Positions 1 to 6,066 of a DNA stretch of 6,683 bases are shown piece after piece. The stretch is from positions 1-6,683 of the forward strand of contig DAOWNU010000108.1 of the NCBI GenBank assembly GCA_030642425.1. Reading direction: 5' to 3'. Every line of letters starts with the position of its first letter. Within the stretch, counting starts at the first letter, position 1. A program made the translations under genes and the position numbers. Below the pieces are notes generated by a model. That model did not search any database and was not told the DNA's origin. It saw only the letters and a list, made by a program, of their open reading frames with translations. Origin of the DNA: a bacterium (GTDB lineage: Bacteria > UBP14 > UBA6098).

Positions 1-87
1 CCGGCAGCATAAAGAATCTGCGGCAAATGCAAAAGAGCAAAGCATCGTCAAAATGCCGAGAATGATTATTGCCCTCTTAAATTTCAT
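1..87 (-). CDS. N-terminus of a secreted or envelope protein (partial)
   Basis: Read on the minus strand from the ATG at 87-85, the frame stays open for 29 codons to the window edge. It starts MKFKRA, runs through a hydrophobic core (IIILGILTMLCSFAF) and reaches an AFA-A-type signal peptidase I site at about residue 22, followed by ADSLCCR. A good Shine-Dalgarno (GGGGGA on the minus strand, 96-91) lies four bases before the ATG. An ATG at 98-96 is out of frame and stops after four codons, so it is not the start. The signal peptide is seen directly; the mature protein lies outside the window, so no function can be given. It is divergent from the response-regulator gene. Confidence 0.72.
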   Translation of the reverse strand, partial: MKFKRAIIILGILTMLCSFAFAADSLCCR

Positions 88-339
88 TTTTCCCCCATGG
101 AATAAATCTTCTTCACCTTTAATAATAAGAAATAAGAAGAGTGAAGTCAAGCGGCGACCGATGCCAAAATGACAACTCTGAAACCCATATCACAAAATAA
201 AACACGGACCGATGCGGAAAATCAAAATGGCGGAGTGAATATTTTCTTAAACGACAAAATGATAACATAGATGGCTGCGATTTGGCATTGCGATTGCAAT
301 TTAAAAAGCGGACGGCAAAAACGCGAAGGAACAAAGAGA
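88..339. promoter_or_regulatory. Divergent intergenic region
   Basis: These 252 bases separate the minus-strand secreted protein from the plus-strand response regulator, so promoters for both should lie here. The stretch is A-rich, but I see no convincing -35/-10 pair in either direction. The response regulator's Shine-Dalgarno (GAAGGA, 325-330) is at the right edge. A 9-base direct repeat (GACCGATGC at 156-164 and 207-215, 51 bases apart) is the only regularity; it could be an operator pair but is short enough to be chance. Confidence 0.3.
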
Positions 340-708
340 ATGAAAATTCTAATTGCAGAAGACGACAGGATGGCCGCGGAAACTTTGGAAGAATATCTCG
401 AAAGCCACGGCTTCGATTGCACTGTCGAAAGCGACGGCGACGGTGTTAGGAAAAATTGCCCTTCGGATTACAATGCAGTCATTCTCGATATCAATCTTCA
501 CGGCGGGCCGAGCGGCCTCGAGCTTCTGCCGGAGATTAAGAGAGACAACCCGGATATTCTGGCGATGGTTATCACCGGCGAGAGTATTTCTGAGGCCAGA
601 GTGAAGAGCTTTCGACTCGGCGCGGATTTCTTTTTCCCAAAGCCGTTGAACTTGAGCCTGTTGCTCGCCCAGCTCGAATTGGCCTCCGGGGAAATGAAAT
701 GGGATTAG
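340..708 (+). CDS. Single-domain response regulator (CheY-like receiver)
   Basis: This 122-residue protein is a bare receiver domain with no output domain. It shows all the phosphorylation-site residues: the acidic pocket E7-D8-D9 in ILIAEDD, the phospho-acceptor D50 in VILDIN, the switch threonine T79 in VITGES, the aromatic F98, and the invariant lysine K101 followed by proline (FFFPKP). It should take phosphate from a histidine kinase not in this window and signal by protein contact. The frame is open upstream to an ATG at 271, but the ATG at 340 has GAAGGA (325-330) nine bases before it and puts the first beta strand at the usual position, so 340 is chosen. The stop is at 706-708 and a 311-base gap follows, so co-transcription with the next gene is uncertain. 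Family and active residues are clear; the partner is unknown. Confidence 0.92.
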   Translation: MKILIAEDDRMAAETLEEYLESHGFDCTVESDGDGVRKNCPSDYNAVILDINLHGGPSGLELLPEIKRDNPDILAMVITGESISEARVKSFRLGADFFFPKPLNLSLLLAQLELASGEMKWD

Positions 709-780
709 TTTTGACTGCGGAATATTGTGTCGCGGTGGATGTGGAATAGTTCCTGCTTATTTCAGATGCTGTTCTTTTGA

Positions 781-845
781 CTATCGGGGTTTCTTGCCGT
801 TATAAGGAGTTTCCCTCCTACTTCTCCTTGGCGAGACCCCGATAG
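781..845. other. 65-base strongly folding element (candidate structured RNA)
   Basis: CTATCGGGGT (781-790) is perfectly complementary to ACCCCGATAG (836-845). The stem continues with 791-793 against 833-835 (one G.U), giving 13 bp. After a two-base bulge, GCC (796-798) pairs with GGC (830-832). After a five-base bulge, AAGGAG (804-809) pairs with CTCCTT (824-829) around a 14-base loop. About 22 bp of pairing in 65 bases is well beyond chance. It starts 72 bases after the response-regulator stop. No T-run follows on the plus strand, so it is not a standard intrinsic terminator. It could be a processed 3' end, a small RNA, or a dispersed palindromic repeat; the sequence does not decide which. 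Confidence 0.6.
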
Positions 846-1006
846 ACCGGGAAGGATCGCAACGAACCGTAATTAACAAGGCGGATCGCGAATGCGGCGG
901 ATGCGGTTTGGCTTTAAAAACCGGGGCGTTCGGTCCTCCCGGCCTTTGTATGCGTGGGTCGCGCGTTTTTTGTGATATAAAGATTATTGTGAAAACAAAA
1001 GCTTCT

Positions 1007-1012
1007 GGAGGA
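1007..1012 (+). promoter_or_regulatory. Ribosome binding site deciding a GTG start
   Basis: GGAGGA lies seven bases before the GTG at 1020. The in-frame codons upstream run back to a TGA at 990-992 with no ATG or GTG, and the next in-frame ATG is at codon 7, inside the signal peptide. This fixes GTG 1020 as the start. Confidence 0.8.
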
Positions 1013-1019
1013 TAATAAA

Positions 1020-1955
1020 GTGCTGATTTTTCTGATAATGTTGATCGCGAGTCCGTTGTTCGCGCAGGGCGATTCTCTCCCGGACAGCGTTATCGCGGCG
1101 CCGGAATGGGGCAATATCGAGATCGAGAGCGAGATATCGAAAGACTCGCTGCCGCAAAACGACACGTTGCAATTTACGGTTCGCCTGAGGATTATCGGCG
1201 ATCCCGACGATTATTCAATTGCCGAGCCGGGCAATCCGCCGGTGTCGAATCTCAAGTTGATAGGAACTTCGCAGGCAAACCGCACCGAGACGAAGGGCGG
1301 AGGCATCGTCCTCATTAAGGAATATAAATATTCCTATATGCCGGTGACTATCGGCATGGCCTATATCAATCCCCTGCGGGTGCAGTATATCTATATCCCC
1401 AACGGCGCGAGCCGTGTTTTGGGCAGCGGCCGCATGGAGATCGAGGTTACGGAGGCGATAATCCCGAAAAAGCCGGTCAAATTATTGCACGTGGCTATTG
1501 TCGCGGTCGTTCTTCTGATTGCCGCCGCCGCGGTTTTTGTGATTATAAACAAGAAGCGGAAAAAGGGCCTCGAAGTTGTGGAGGTCGTCCTTCCGCCGGA
1601 AGAGGACGCCCGTGAGGCGCTGCGGGATGCGAAGAAATCCACGGGCGATAATCCCGATAAATATATCGGCGAGATGGCAGGAATACTCGTCGAATATGTC
1701 TCGAAACGCTACGCTATCGACGCGCGTTCGATGTCCGACGAACAGCTTCTAACCGCGCTGGAAATGAAGGGTGTCGCGGGAACCGTGATAAGCCACCTGA
1801 AAAACTCACTGATTATCAGCGATCAGGTGCGTTTTGCGGCACACAGCGCAAATCCCGGCGACGCCGACATGGTCGAACTGGGTCTGGAATCGCTCCTGTC
1901 CTACGGCGAACATTTCGGCGATCCGGGAAAAGAAGAAACATCGATTGAGGGGTAA
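1020..1955 (+). CDS. BatD-like membrane protein (Ig-like domain, one TM helix, cytoplasmic helical tail)
   Basis: The protein has 311 residues and a GTG start backed by GGAGGA. Residues 1-15 are a short signal sequence without basic residues, cut near LFA-QGD. Residues about 30-145 form a beta-rich periplasmic domain of BatD type: vulnerable-looking strands around SLPQNDTLQFTVRLRI, then EYKYSYMPVTIGMAYINPL, a layout typical of its Ig-like repeat. Residues 155-176 are a transmembrane helix followed by KKRKK, placing the C-terminus in the cytoplasm. Residues 195-297 are helical and resemble the tail of BatD and DUF4381 proteins (EMAGILVEYVSKRYAI...SMSDEQLLTAL). Full BatD proteins are usually longer, with several Ig-like repeats, so this is a reduced form. 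BatD belongs to the Bat/MoxR system, which matches the MoxR ATPase downstream. Assignment rests on architecture and context, not close identity. Confidence 0.72.
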   Translation: MLIFLIMLIASPLFAQGDSLPDSVIAAPEWGNIEIESEISKDSLPQNDTLQFTVRLRIIGDPDDYSIAEPGNPPVSNLKLIGTSQANRTETKGGGIVLIKEYKYSYMPVTIGMAYINPLRVQYIYIPNGASRVLGSGRMEIEVTEAIIPKKPVKLLHVAIVAVVLLIAAAAVFVIINKKRKKGLEVVEVVLPPEEDAREALRDAKKSTGDNPDKYIGEMAGILVEYVSKRYAIDARSMSDEQLLTALEMKGVAGTVISHLKNSLIISDQVRFAAHSANPGDADMVELGLESLLSYGEHFGDPGKEETSIEG

Positions 1956-1959
1956 ATCT

Positions 1960-1987
1960 CAAATGACAAAGCTCAAACGTCTAAACC
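1960..1987 (+). repeat. Short CAAANNN heptamer array
   Basis: Five bases after the BatD-like stop codon the sequence falls into 7-base units: CAAATGA (1960-1966), CAAAGCT (1967-1973), CAAACGT (1974-1980) and a decayed CTAAACC (1981-1987). The same unit words recur at 4867-4919 and 6067-6144. A period of seven is incompatible with coding repetition. Confidence 0.65.
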
Positions 1988-2002
1988 CGCGCAATCTCAT
2001 AT

Positions 2003-2044
2003 TGTCATTCCGGGCTTGTCCCGGAATCCAGAGGGGCGGCGCGG
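2003..2044. repeat. Dispersed palindromic repeat, copy 1 (ATTCCGG...CCGGAAT type)
   Basis: ATTCCGGG (2007-2014) and CCCGGAAT (2020-2027) form a perfect 8-bp stem with a 5-base loop, preceded by TGTC and followed by TCCAGAGGGGCGGCGCGG. The second copy at 4999-5039 shares the TGTC prefix and nearly all of the 3' flank, while the loop differs. The form resembles the ATTCCC...GGGAAT intergenic palindromes (dRS3-like) known from many bacterial genomes. Confidence 0.75.
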
Positions 2045-2055
2045 AAAAAGCATTC

Positions 2056-2097
2056 GTCGGCATTGCCGACCAATCCGTCGGTATTACCGACCAATTT
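2056..2097. repeat. 21-bp tandem repeat of two small hairpins
   Basis: Unit 1 (2056-2076) contains GTCGGC-ATT-GCCGAC followed by CAATCC. Unit 2 (2077-2097) contains GTCGGT-ATT-ACCGAC followed by CAATTT. Each is a perfect 6-bp hairpin with the same ATT loop. The two units differ in the stem at one pair only, C-G to T-A, changed on both sides. The tandem lies 61 bases before the moxR start, inside what would be the 5' leader. Confidence 0.7.
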
Positions 2098-2158
2098 GAC
2101 ATTTATTCGATATTAAACAATCATCCGAAGAAATCACGATCCTCGAAGGGAGGATAAA

Positions 2159-3148
2159 ATGAACGAAGAAATCCAAAAACTCAACGAACTTATCCAGGCG
2201 GAATCGAAGTTTGTCGAGGATATTCGAAGCGAGATGGCCAAGGTGATAGTCGGGCAGAAATATCTGATAGACCGGCTTCTGCTGGGGCTTCTCGCCGACG
2301 GCCATATCCTTCTCGAGGGCGTGCCCGGACTGGCGAAAACGCTCGCGGTAAGCACGCTCGCAAACACTATCGACGCCGGATTCCAGCGGATACAGTTCAC
2401 GCCCGATCTGCTCCCGGCGGACCTCGTCGGCACACTCATTTTTAACCAGCAGAACGGCAGCTTCTTCACGAAAAAGGGGCCGGTCTTCTCGAATATCATC
2501 CTCGCGGACGAGATCAACCGCGCGCCGGCGAAAGTTCAATCGGCGCTTCTCGAGTCGATGCAGGAGCGGCAGGTGACTATCGGCGAGGAAACGTTCCCGC
2601 TGCCGAAACCTTTCATGGTGATGGCGACTCAGAACCCTATCGAACAACAGGGAACCTATCCGCTGCCGGAGGCGCAGATCGACCGGTTCATGCTCAAGAC
2701 GGTCGTAACCTATCCGAAAAAAGAGGAAGAACGCGATATTATGCGGCTCCACGGGAAGATAGAGGCACCGGTCGCAAACAAGGTCGCCACGCCGGAGCAG
2801 ATAATGAAAGCGAGAGCGGTCGTCCGCGAAATATATGTCGATGAAAAGATCGAGACATATATTCTCGATCTGGTTTTCGCCAGCCGCAATCCCGAACAGT
2901 ATGGCCTCGAAGAACTCTCGGAGCTTATCCAATACGGCGCGAGCCCGAGGGCGACTCTCTACCTGCGAACATGCGGCCAGGCCCACGCATTCCTGAACCA
3001 CCGGGGCTATGTTACGCCCGAAGATATTAGATCGATAGCGATGGACATCCTCCGCCACAGGATAATAATCACATACGAGGCGGAAGCGGAGGAGATCGCC
3101 TCCGAGGACGTTGTGAGAAAGATACTCGGCGCGGTCGAAGTGCCGTAA
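2159..3148 (+). CDS. moxR: MoxR-family AAA+ ATPase
   Basis: This 329-residue protein is full length for the family. The Walker A motif is GVPGLAKT (54-61, K60/T61) and Walker B is IILADE (D117/E118), followed by the MoxR signature INRAPAKVQSALLESMQE. Sensor 1 is N159 in MATQNP, the arginine finger is R176 in EAQIDRF, and sensor 2 is R264 in GASPRA; all are intact, so it should hydrolyse ATP as a ring. The C-terminal lid domain runs from about residue 210. GAAGGGAGG (2145-2153) lies five bases before the ATG and gives strong initiation. MoxR ATPases act with vWA-domain proteins in assembling or maturing complexes. Here the expected partners are the DUF58 protein at 5136 and the BatD-like protein at 1020. 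The GGDEF gene follows after only 31 bases, suggesting a shared transcript. The tandem hairpins at 2056-2097 lie in its leader. Confidence 0.96.
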   Translation: MNEEIQKLNELIQAESKFVEDIRSEMAKVIVGQKYLIDRLLLGLLADGHILLEGVPGLAKTLAVSTLANTIDAGFQRIQFTPDLLPADLVGTLIFNQQNGSFFTKKGPVFSNIILADEINRAPAKVQSALLESMQERQVTIGEETFPLPKPFMVMATQNPIEQQGTYPLPEAQIDRFMLKTVVTYPKKEEERDIMRLHGKIEAPVANKVATPEQIMKARAVVREIYVDEKIETYILDLVFASRNPEQYGLEELSELIQYGASPRATLYLRTCGQAHAFLNHRGYVTPEDIRSIAMDILRHRIIITYEAEAEEIASEDVVRKILGAVEVP

Positions 3149-3169
3149 GCCGAAGAAATAACGAACGGT

Positions 3170-3174
3170 AAGGA
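3170..3174 (+). promoter_or_regulatory. Ribosome binding site deciding a TTG start
   Basis: AAGGA lies five bases before the TTG at 3180. The first in-frame ATG (3198) has only AGGA ending one base before it, which is too close to work. TTG 3180 is therefore preferred, although an ATG 3198 start would lose just six residues. Confidence 0.6.
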
Positions 3175-3179
3175 CAAAA

Positions 3180-3971
3180 TTGCCCTTTTTACAGGAAATG
3201 AACCCATTTATACCGCCCGATGGGCCGGAGCATTTCGCCCCTTCCGTCGATGAGCGGTTTCCGGCGCGTATCAAAACACCGGCCCTGGTGCAGATTTATG
3301 TCTTCCTCGCGGCAGCGCTGGTTATTATCGATATTTTCGCCCACTATTTTATCCCTAATCAATACCACGGCTGGGCGATGCTCATTTCCGCAATCGGGGT
3401 TATTCTTCTGGTCAGTTTCGGCATATTCGCGCTTAATCGCGTCTATGCTCAGGCCGGGCGTCTCAAGGAATTGATCAATATCGACAACCCGACCGGACTT
3501 TACAGCTCGGTGTTTCTGATGGAGGAACTCGACCGCCTTATCGAGGAGGGAACGAAAAGTCTGGTGATTATCTTTCTCGATCTCGACGAGCTAAAATGTT
3601 ACAACGATAAATACGGCCATCGCGCCGGGGACAAGCTGATCCGCGGCTCCGCGGAGGCGCTCGCCGAAGCGATAGTGGGGCACGGCGTCGGGTTCCGCTA
3701 CGGTGGCGACGAGTTCGTCGCGATACTCCCCGATATTTCTATCGATACGGCGCTCAGGCTGGCCAAGCTGGTGAAGGCGAATTTCGGCGAGAGGAAGATA
3801 TCGGCCTCGATAGGATTGTATGCGTGGAAACCGGGGATGACTTCCGACGATCTGCTATTCGAGGCGGACAAATCTATGTATGCCGCCAAGCACGCGGGGA
3901 AAAACCGGATATTTTTCGGCGGCGAGGAACTCTCCGGCACCGCCGAGGCGATTCAGGAAGAAATATTGTGA
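3180..3971 (+). CDS. Membrane-anchored diguanylate cyclase (GGDEF)
   Basis: The protein has 263 residues. Two hydrophobic helices (about 36-57 and 66-85) form a hairpin, leaving both ends in the cytoplasm. A short linker leads to a GGDEF domain (about 98-250). The active site is intact: RYGGDEF at 173-179, D134 in FLDLDELK and D177 as metal ligands, N142/D151 in YNDKYGHRAGD for guanine binding, and ADKSMYAAKHAGKNRI near the end. It should condense two GTP to c-di-GMP. The usual inhibitory I-site RxxD before the GGDEF loop is VGHG here, so product inhibition by that route is probably lost. The N-terminal box reads NPTGLYSSVF instead of the common LTGLxNR. There is no recognisable sensor domain beyond the helices. 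It starts 31 bases after moxR, so it is probably co-transcribed, an unusual place for a cyclase. Confidence 0.93.
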   Translation: MPFLQEMNPFIPPDGPEHFAPSVDERFPARIKTPALVQIYVFLAAALVIIDIFAHYFIPNQYHGWAMLISAIGVILLVSFGIFALNRVYAQAGRLKELINIDNPTGLYSSVFLMEELDRLIEEGTKSLVIIFLDLDELKCYNDKYGHRAGDKLIRGSAEALAEAIVGHGVGFRYGGDEFVAILPDISIDTALRLAKLVKANFGERKISASIGLYAWKPGMTSDDLLFEADKSMYAAKHAGKNRIFFGGEELSGTAEAIQEEIL

Positions 3972-4015
3972 GAATGTATAATGAAGAATGAGGATTTCTC
4001 TCGATTTAATTCTCT

Positions 4016-4044
4016 CGTTACTCCGCTCTGCGGTGTAACGTTTT
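4016..4044 (+). terminator. Possible intrinsic terminator after the GGDEF gene
   Basis: CGTTAC (4016-4021) pairs with GTAACG (4035-4040), and inside it CCGC (4023-4026) pairs with GCGG (4030-4033) across a single T-T mismatch and a TCT loop. TTTT (4041-4044) follows directly. The stem is good but the T-run is short. It starts 44 bases after the GGDEF stop. Confidence 0.5.
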
Positions 4045-4047
4045 GGG

Positions 4048-4062
4048 CGACGCTCCGCGTCG
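4048..4062. repeat. Second hairpin, CGACGC-TCC-GCGTCG
   Basis: A perfect 6-bp stem with a 3-base loop lies eight bases after the previous hairpin. The two share the GCTCCGC/CGCTCTGCGG style of core. As a pair they could terminate or stabilise the transcript end, or be part of a dispersed element. Confidence 0.5.
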
Positions 4063-4112
4063 AGGGGTCGGGAGGAGGAAGGACAATAATCATCACAGCA
4101 AGGAATAATTTT

Positions 4113-4154
4113 AATCTTTGATTTGTAATTTTGATATTTGATGTTTCATATTTA
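4113..4154 (-). repeat. Degenerate heptamer array (NNNTTTG orientation)
   Basis: This AT-rich stretch shows 7- to 8-base units: AATCTTTG, ATTTG, TAATTTTG, then ATATTTG (4134-4140), ATGTTTC (4141-4147) and ATATTTA (4148-4154). Read on the minus strand the units are CAAANNN-like, the same family as at 1960, 4867 and 6067, though more decayed. It ends about 14 bases before the Shine-Dalgarno of the outer-membrane protein gene. Confidence 0.45.
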
Positions 4155-4178
4155 ATATCTATCCAACAAGGAACAAAC

Positions 4179-4787
4179 ATGTTAGAAAAAATCGTAGCGC
4201 TCGCAATTTTAATTCTCTCGATACTCACCGTCCAACCCATGCTTGCCGCGGAGGACGTTACCGAAAGCACGCCGGCCCGAATCGCCCCGGCAATCGGAAT
4301 ATCGAGCACTCCGCTCTCGGTCGGCTACCGGATGTCCCTTAGCGACCATTACAGTATCGACCTGCTCCTTCACGTGCCAATATATGTAAGCTCGTCCGTG
4401 GACGGCGGCGAAGAGCTTTCCGGCTTCGAGTTCGGCGGCCTTATCGGATATTATATCCCGCTTCGACTGGAGGAAAACGTGGCGTTCGTGATCCGCCCGC
4501 AGGTGGATTTTGCCTATCTTATGCAGAGCGGCGAGTTGGGTTCGGGCGACGATATCGACCGAAATGTCCTAAAAATTCGTCCGGGGGCGTTCGCCGGTAT
4601 AGAGGTGTTTATGGAGGAGATCGGGATTCCCGATTTGAACGTCCAGCTCGGCGTAACGGTTGGCACGGAATACACATCTGAAAGCTATAGCGCGGCTTCG
4701 ATCGATATCGAAAGCTCGAGTTTCAAAGGCCCGATTATCGACTCTTCCCCGTTCGGCGCGACTGTGGGTATTTGGTGGTATTTCTGA
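4179..4787 (+). CDS. Small outer-membrane beta-barrel protein
   Basis: The protein has 202 residues. A signal peptide (MLEK, then a hydrophobic run to LTVQPMLA) is cleaved near residue 23, before AEDVT. The rest is a series of alternating amphipathic strands such as SIDLLLHVPIYVSS, FEFGGLIGYYIPL, VAFVIRPQVDFAYL, LNVQLGVTVGTEY and FGATVGIWWYF. The chain ends in phenylalanine, the usual C-terminal signal for outer-membrane barrel assembly. About eight strands fit the length. AAGGAA (4168-4173) lies five bases before the ATG at 4179. The frame is open upstream to an ATG at 4131, but that region is heptamer repeat and would bury the signal peptide. No named family is recognised, so its cargo or role is unknown. 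Confidence 0.8.
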   Translation: MLEKIVALAILILSILTVQPMLAAEDVTESTPARIAPAIGISSTPLSVGYRMSLSDHYSIDLLLHVPIYVSSSVDGGEELSGFEFGGLIGYYIPLRLEENVAFVIRPQVDFAYLMQSGELGSGDDIDRNVLKIRPGAFAGIEVFMEEIGIPDLNVQLGVTVGTEYTSESYSAASIDIESSSFKGPIIDSSPFGATVGIWWYF

Positions 4788-4866
4788 GTTAAGATTGCTG
4801 ATTATTGCCGAAAAAACAGTAATGGAGTAAATAATTGGTTAATCCGGGTCATTTAAACAAAAAATC

Positions 4867-4919
4867 CAAATGTCAAAGCTCAAATGTCAAATCAAATCCA
4901 AAGCTCAAATGTCAAAAGG
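4867..4919 (+). repeat. CAAANNN heptamer array, left inverted arm
   Basis: Units are CAAATGT (4867), CAAAGCT (4874), CAAATGT (4881), CAAATCA (4888), an overlapping CAAATC (4893), CAAAGCT (4899), CAAATGT (4906) and CAAAAGG (4913). Bases 4889-4917 are a perfect 29-base inverted match to 6521-6549. Bases 4867-4889 are a perfect 23-base inverted match to 6567-6589, in mirrored order. Confidence 0.85.
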
Positions 4920-5069
4920 TAATGGGTCAAAGGTAGTAGGTAATAGGACAACACTCCACCCCGCCGAAGAAATGTCAAAACCTACTCTACATTCAACCTG
5001 TCATTCCGGCGGAAGCCGGAATCCAGAGGGGTGGAGCGGAGGGGAGCTATTACCTATTACCTATTTACC
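4918..5069. repeat. Nested palindrome framed by GGTANTA / TATTACC heptamers
   Basis: A second heptamer family starts where the first ends: GGTAATG (4918), GGTCAAA (4925), GGTAGTA (4932), GGTAATA (4939). Its inverse returns as TATTACC (5048), TATTACC (5055) and TATTTACC (5062). Bases 4931-4947 pair with 5053-5070 with one mismatch and one extra base. Inside this, CTCCACCCC (4954-4962) pairs perfectly with GGGGTGGAG (5028-5036). The dispersed palindrome at 5003-5022 lies within that inner stem, so three inverted repeats are nested. Confidence 0.7.
4999..5039. repeat. Dispersed palindromic repeat, copy 2
   Basis: ATTCCGGC (5003-5010) and GCCGGAAT (5015-5022) form an 8-bp stem with a GGAA loop. 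The TGTC prefix and the flank TCCAGAGGGGTGGAGCGG match copy 1 at 2003-2044 with two substitutions in the flank. The stem base that differs from copy 1 (G to C) is changed on both arms, so pairing is kept. Confidence 0.75.
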
Positions 5070-5135
5070 TTACTCATTTGATATTATTAAGGCTTGAAGC
5101 CATTTATCATAAGGTTCGCAAACAACCAGCGTAAA

Positions 5136-6011
5136 ATGGACACGAAAGAAATAATAAAAAGGATTCGCAAACTCGATATTCGAACGAAAAGGCTCGTGAA
5201 CGACATCTTTTCGGGAGAATACCATTCCGTGTTCAAGGGCAGGGGGATGGAGTTCTCCGAAGTCCGCGAATACGTTATCGGCGACGATATCCGAAATATC
5301 GATTGGAACGTTACCGCGCGCACCGGCTCGCCGCATATCAAGGTTTTCGAGGAGGAGCGCGAGCTGACAGTTATGCTTATGGTCGATGTTTCCAGTTCGG
5401 GCGAGTTCGGCACGGCCACCAGGATGAAACGCGAGATCGCGCTGGAGATATGCGCCCTGCTTGCGTTCTCGGCTATCGAGAACAACGATCTGGTTGGCCT
5501 TATCATGTTCACCGACCGGATAGAAAAGGTTGTTATGCCGAAAAAGGGACGCAGGCATGTCTTGAGGCTGCTTCGGGAACTGCTCTATTTCGAGCCGCAG
5601 GACACCGAAACCGACCTTGCTCTTCCGCTGGAATATCTGAACAGAATAACGAAGCGGAAGGCGATAGTATTTATGGTGAGCGATTTTATGGGCGCGGGTT
5701 ACGATAAACCCATGACTATCGCGGCTCGCAAGCACGATCTGGTTCCTATCGTTATCACCGACCCGCGCGAGGAGGAGATGCCGAAAATCGGTCTTGTGGA
5801 GTTCGAGGACGCCGAGACCGGTTTAACGAAGTTAATCGACACCGCCGATCCGGCACTCCGGCAGGCGTTCGATCTAAACGTGTCCGAGGCGAGTTTCAGG
5901 CGCGAGAAGATTTTCAAGCGGATAGGTCTCGACAGTATCACAATAAGGCTTGACAGGCCCTATATCGACGAGTTGACGGCGTTTTTCAAGAAGCGGGCCT
6001 CGAGATATTGA
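5136..6011 (+). CDS. DUF58-family protein (vWA-like), partner of MoxR
   Basis: The protein has 291 residues and no membrane helix. Residues 27-75 hold the DUF58 signature: GEYHSVFKGRGMEFSEVREY, then GDDIRNIDWNVTARTG and FEEEREL. A vWA-like domain follows, with a MIDAS-type DVSSS (D84, S86, S88), a candidate metal threonine in DTETDLALP (156-164), and D183 in MVSDFM, so metal binding is plausible. DUF58 proteins are usually encoded next to moxR and are thought to be its client or partner; here two genes lie between them. The frame is open to a TTG at 5094, but its AAGG is only one base away. The ATG at 5136 matches the usual family N-terminus (lead helix before IRTKRLVNDIFSGEYHS), yet its Shine-Dalgarno is poor. 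The gene sits between inverted heptamer arrays. Confidence 0.92.
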   Translation: MDTKEIIKRIRKLDIRTKRLVNDIFSGEYHSVFKGRGMEFSEVREYVIGDDIRNIDWNVTARTGSPHIKVFEEERELTVMLMVDVSSSGEFGTATRMKREIALEICALLAFSAIENNDLVGLIMFTDRIEKVVMPKKGRRHVLRLLRELLYFEPQDTETDLALPLEYLNRITKRKAIVFMVSDFMGAGYDKPMTIAARKHDLVPIVITDPREEEMPKIGLVEFEDAETGLTKLIDTADPALRQAFDLNVSEASFRREKIFKRIGLDSITIRLDRPYIDELTAFFKKRASRY

Positions 6012-6066
6012 TTTTTCAATATGAGAATGCAGATAATTGTTAACTTGAGATTATTAGAAAAAAATC

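Larger units (their letters stand above)
709..1019. other. Gene-free gap of 311 bases
   Basis: I see no coding frame with a plausible start here. The gap holds the folded element at 781-845. It also has a weak 5-bp GC stem at 921-925 / 938-942 with a long loop, which I do not call a terminator. An AT-rich stretch around 966-1000 could carry the promoter of the BatD-like gene, although no clear -10/-35 pair stands out. The Shine-Dalgarno of the next gene is at 1007-1012. Confidence 0.5.
4788..5135. other. Repeat-filled gene-free gap of 348 bases
   Basis: No gene is supported here. The gap is mostly repeat: the CAAANNN array (4867-4919), the GGTANTA array (4918-4947), the dispersed palindrome (4999-5039) and the TATTACC array (5048-5069). 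Unique sequence is limited to 4788-4860 and 5071-5135. No promoter for the DUF58 gene is evident. Confidence 0.6.

Noticed and set aside
156..215. 9-base direct repeat GACCGATGC in the divergent gap as an operator
   Set aside because: It is too short, with two copies and no symmetry, so chance is not excluded. It is mentioned only in the gap entry.
781..845. tRNA or known riboswitch
   Set aside because: There is no T-loop consensus or acceptor layout, and no conserved riboswitch core could be recognised.
1834..2157. 107-codon plus-strand frame overlapping the BatD-like gene end
   Set aside because: Its second half is a translation of the heptamers, the dispersed palindrome and the 21-bp hairpins, and its first half is an out-of-frame reading of the BatD-like gene.
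2084..3274. 396-codon open frame on the minus strand across moxR
   Set aside because: It is fully antisense to an unmistakable MoxR gene, has an arginine-rich composition typical of a shadow frame, and has no ribosome binding site or family likeness.
4867..4919. CRISPR array
   Set aside because: Units are 7 bases with no spacers and no cas genes are present.
4870..5097. 75-codon plus-strand frame in the repeat gap
   Set aside because: It consists almost wholly of repeat DNA. The CHSGGSRNPEGW stretch is simply the translated palindrome.
5070..5735. 221-codon minus-strand frame across DUF58
   Set aside because: It is antisense to a conserved gene and shows no recognisable protein features.
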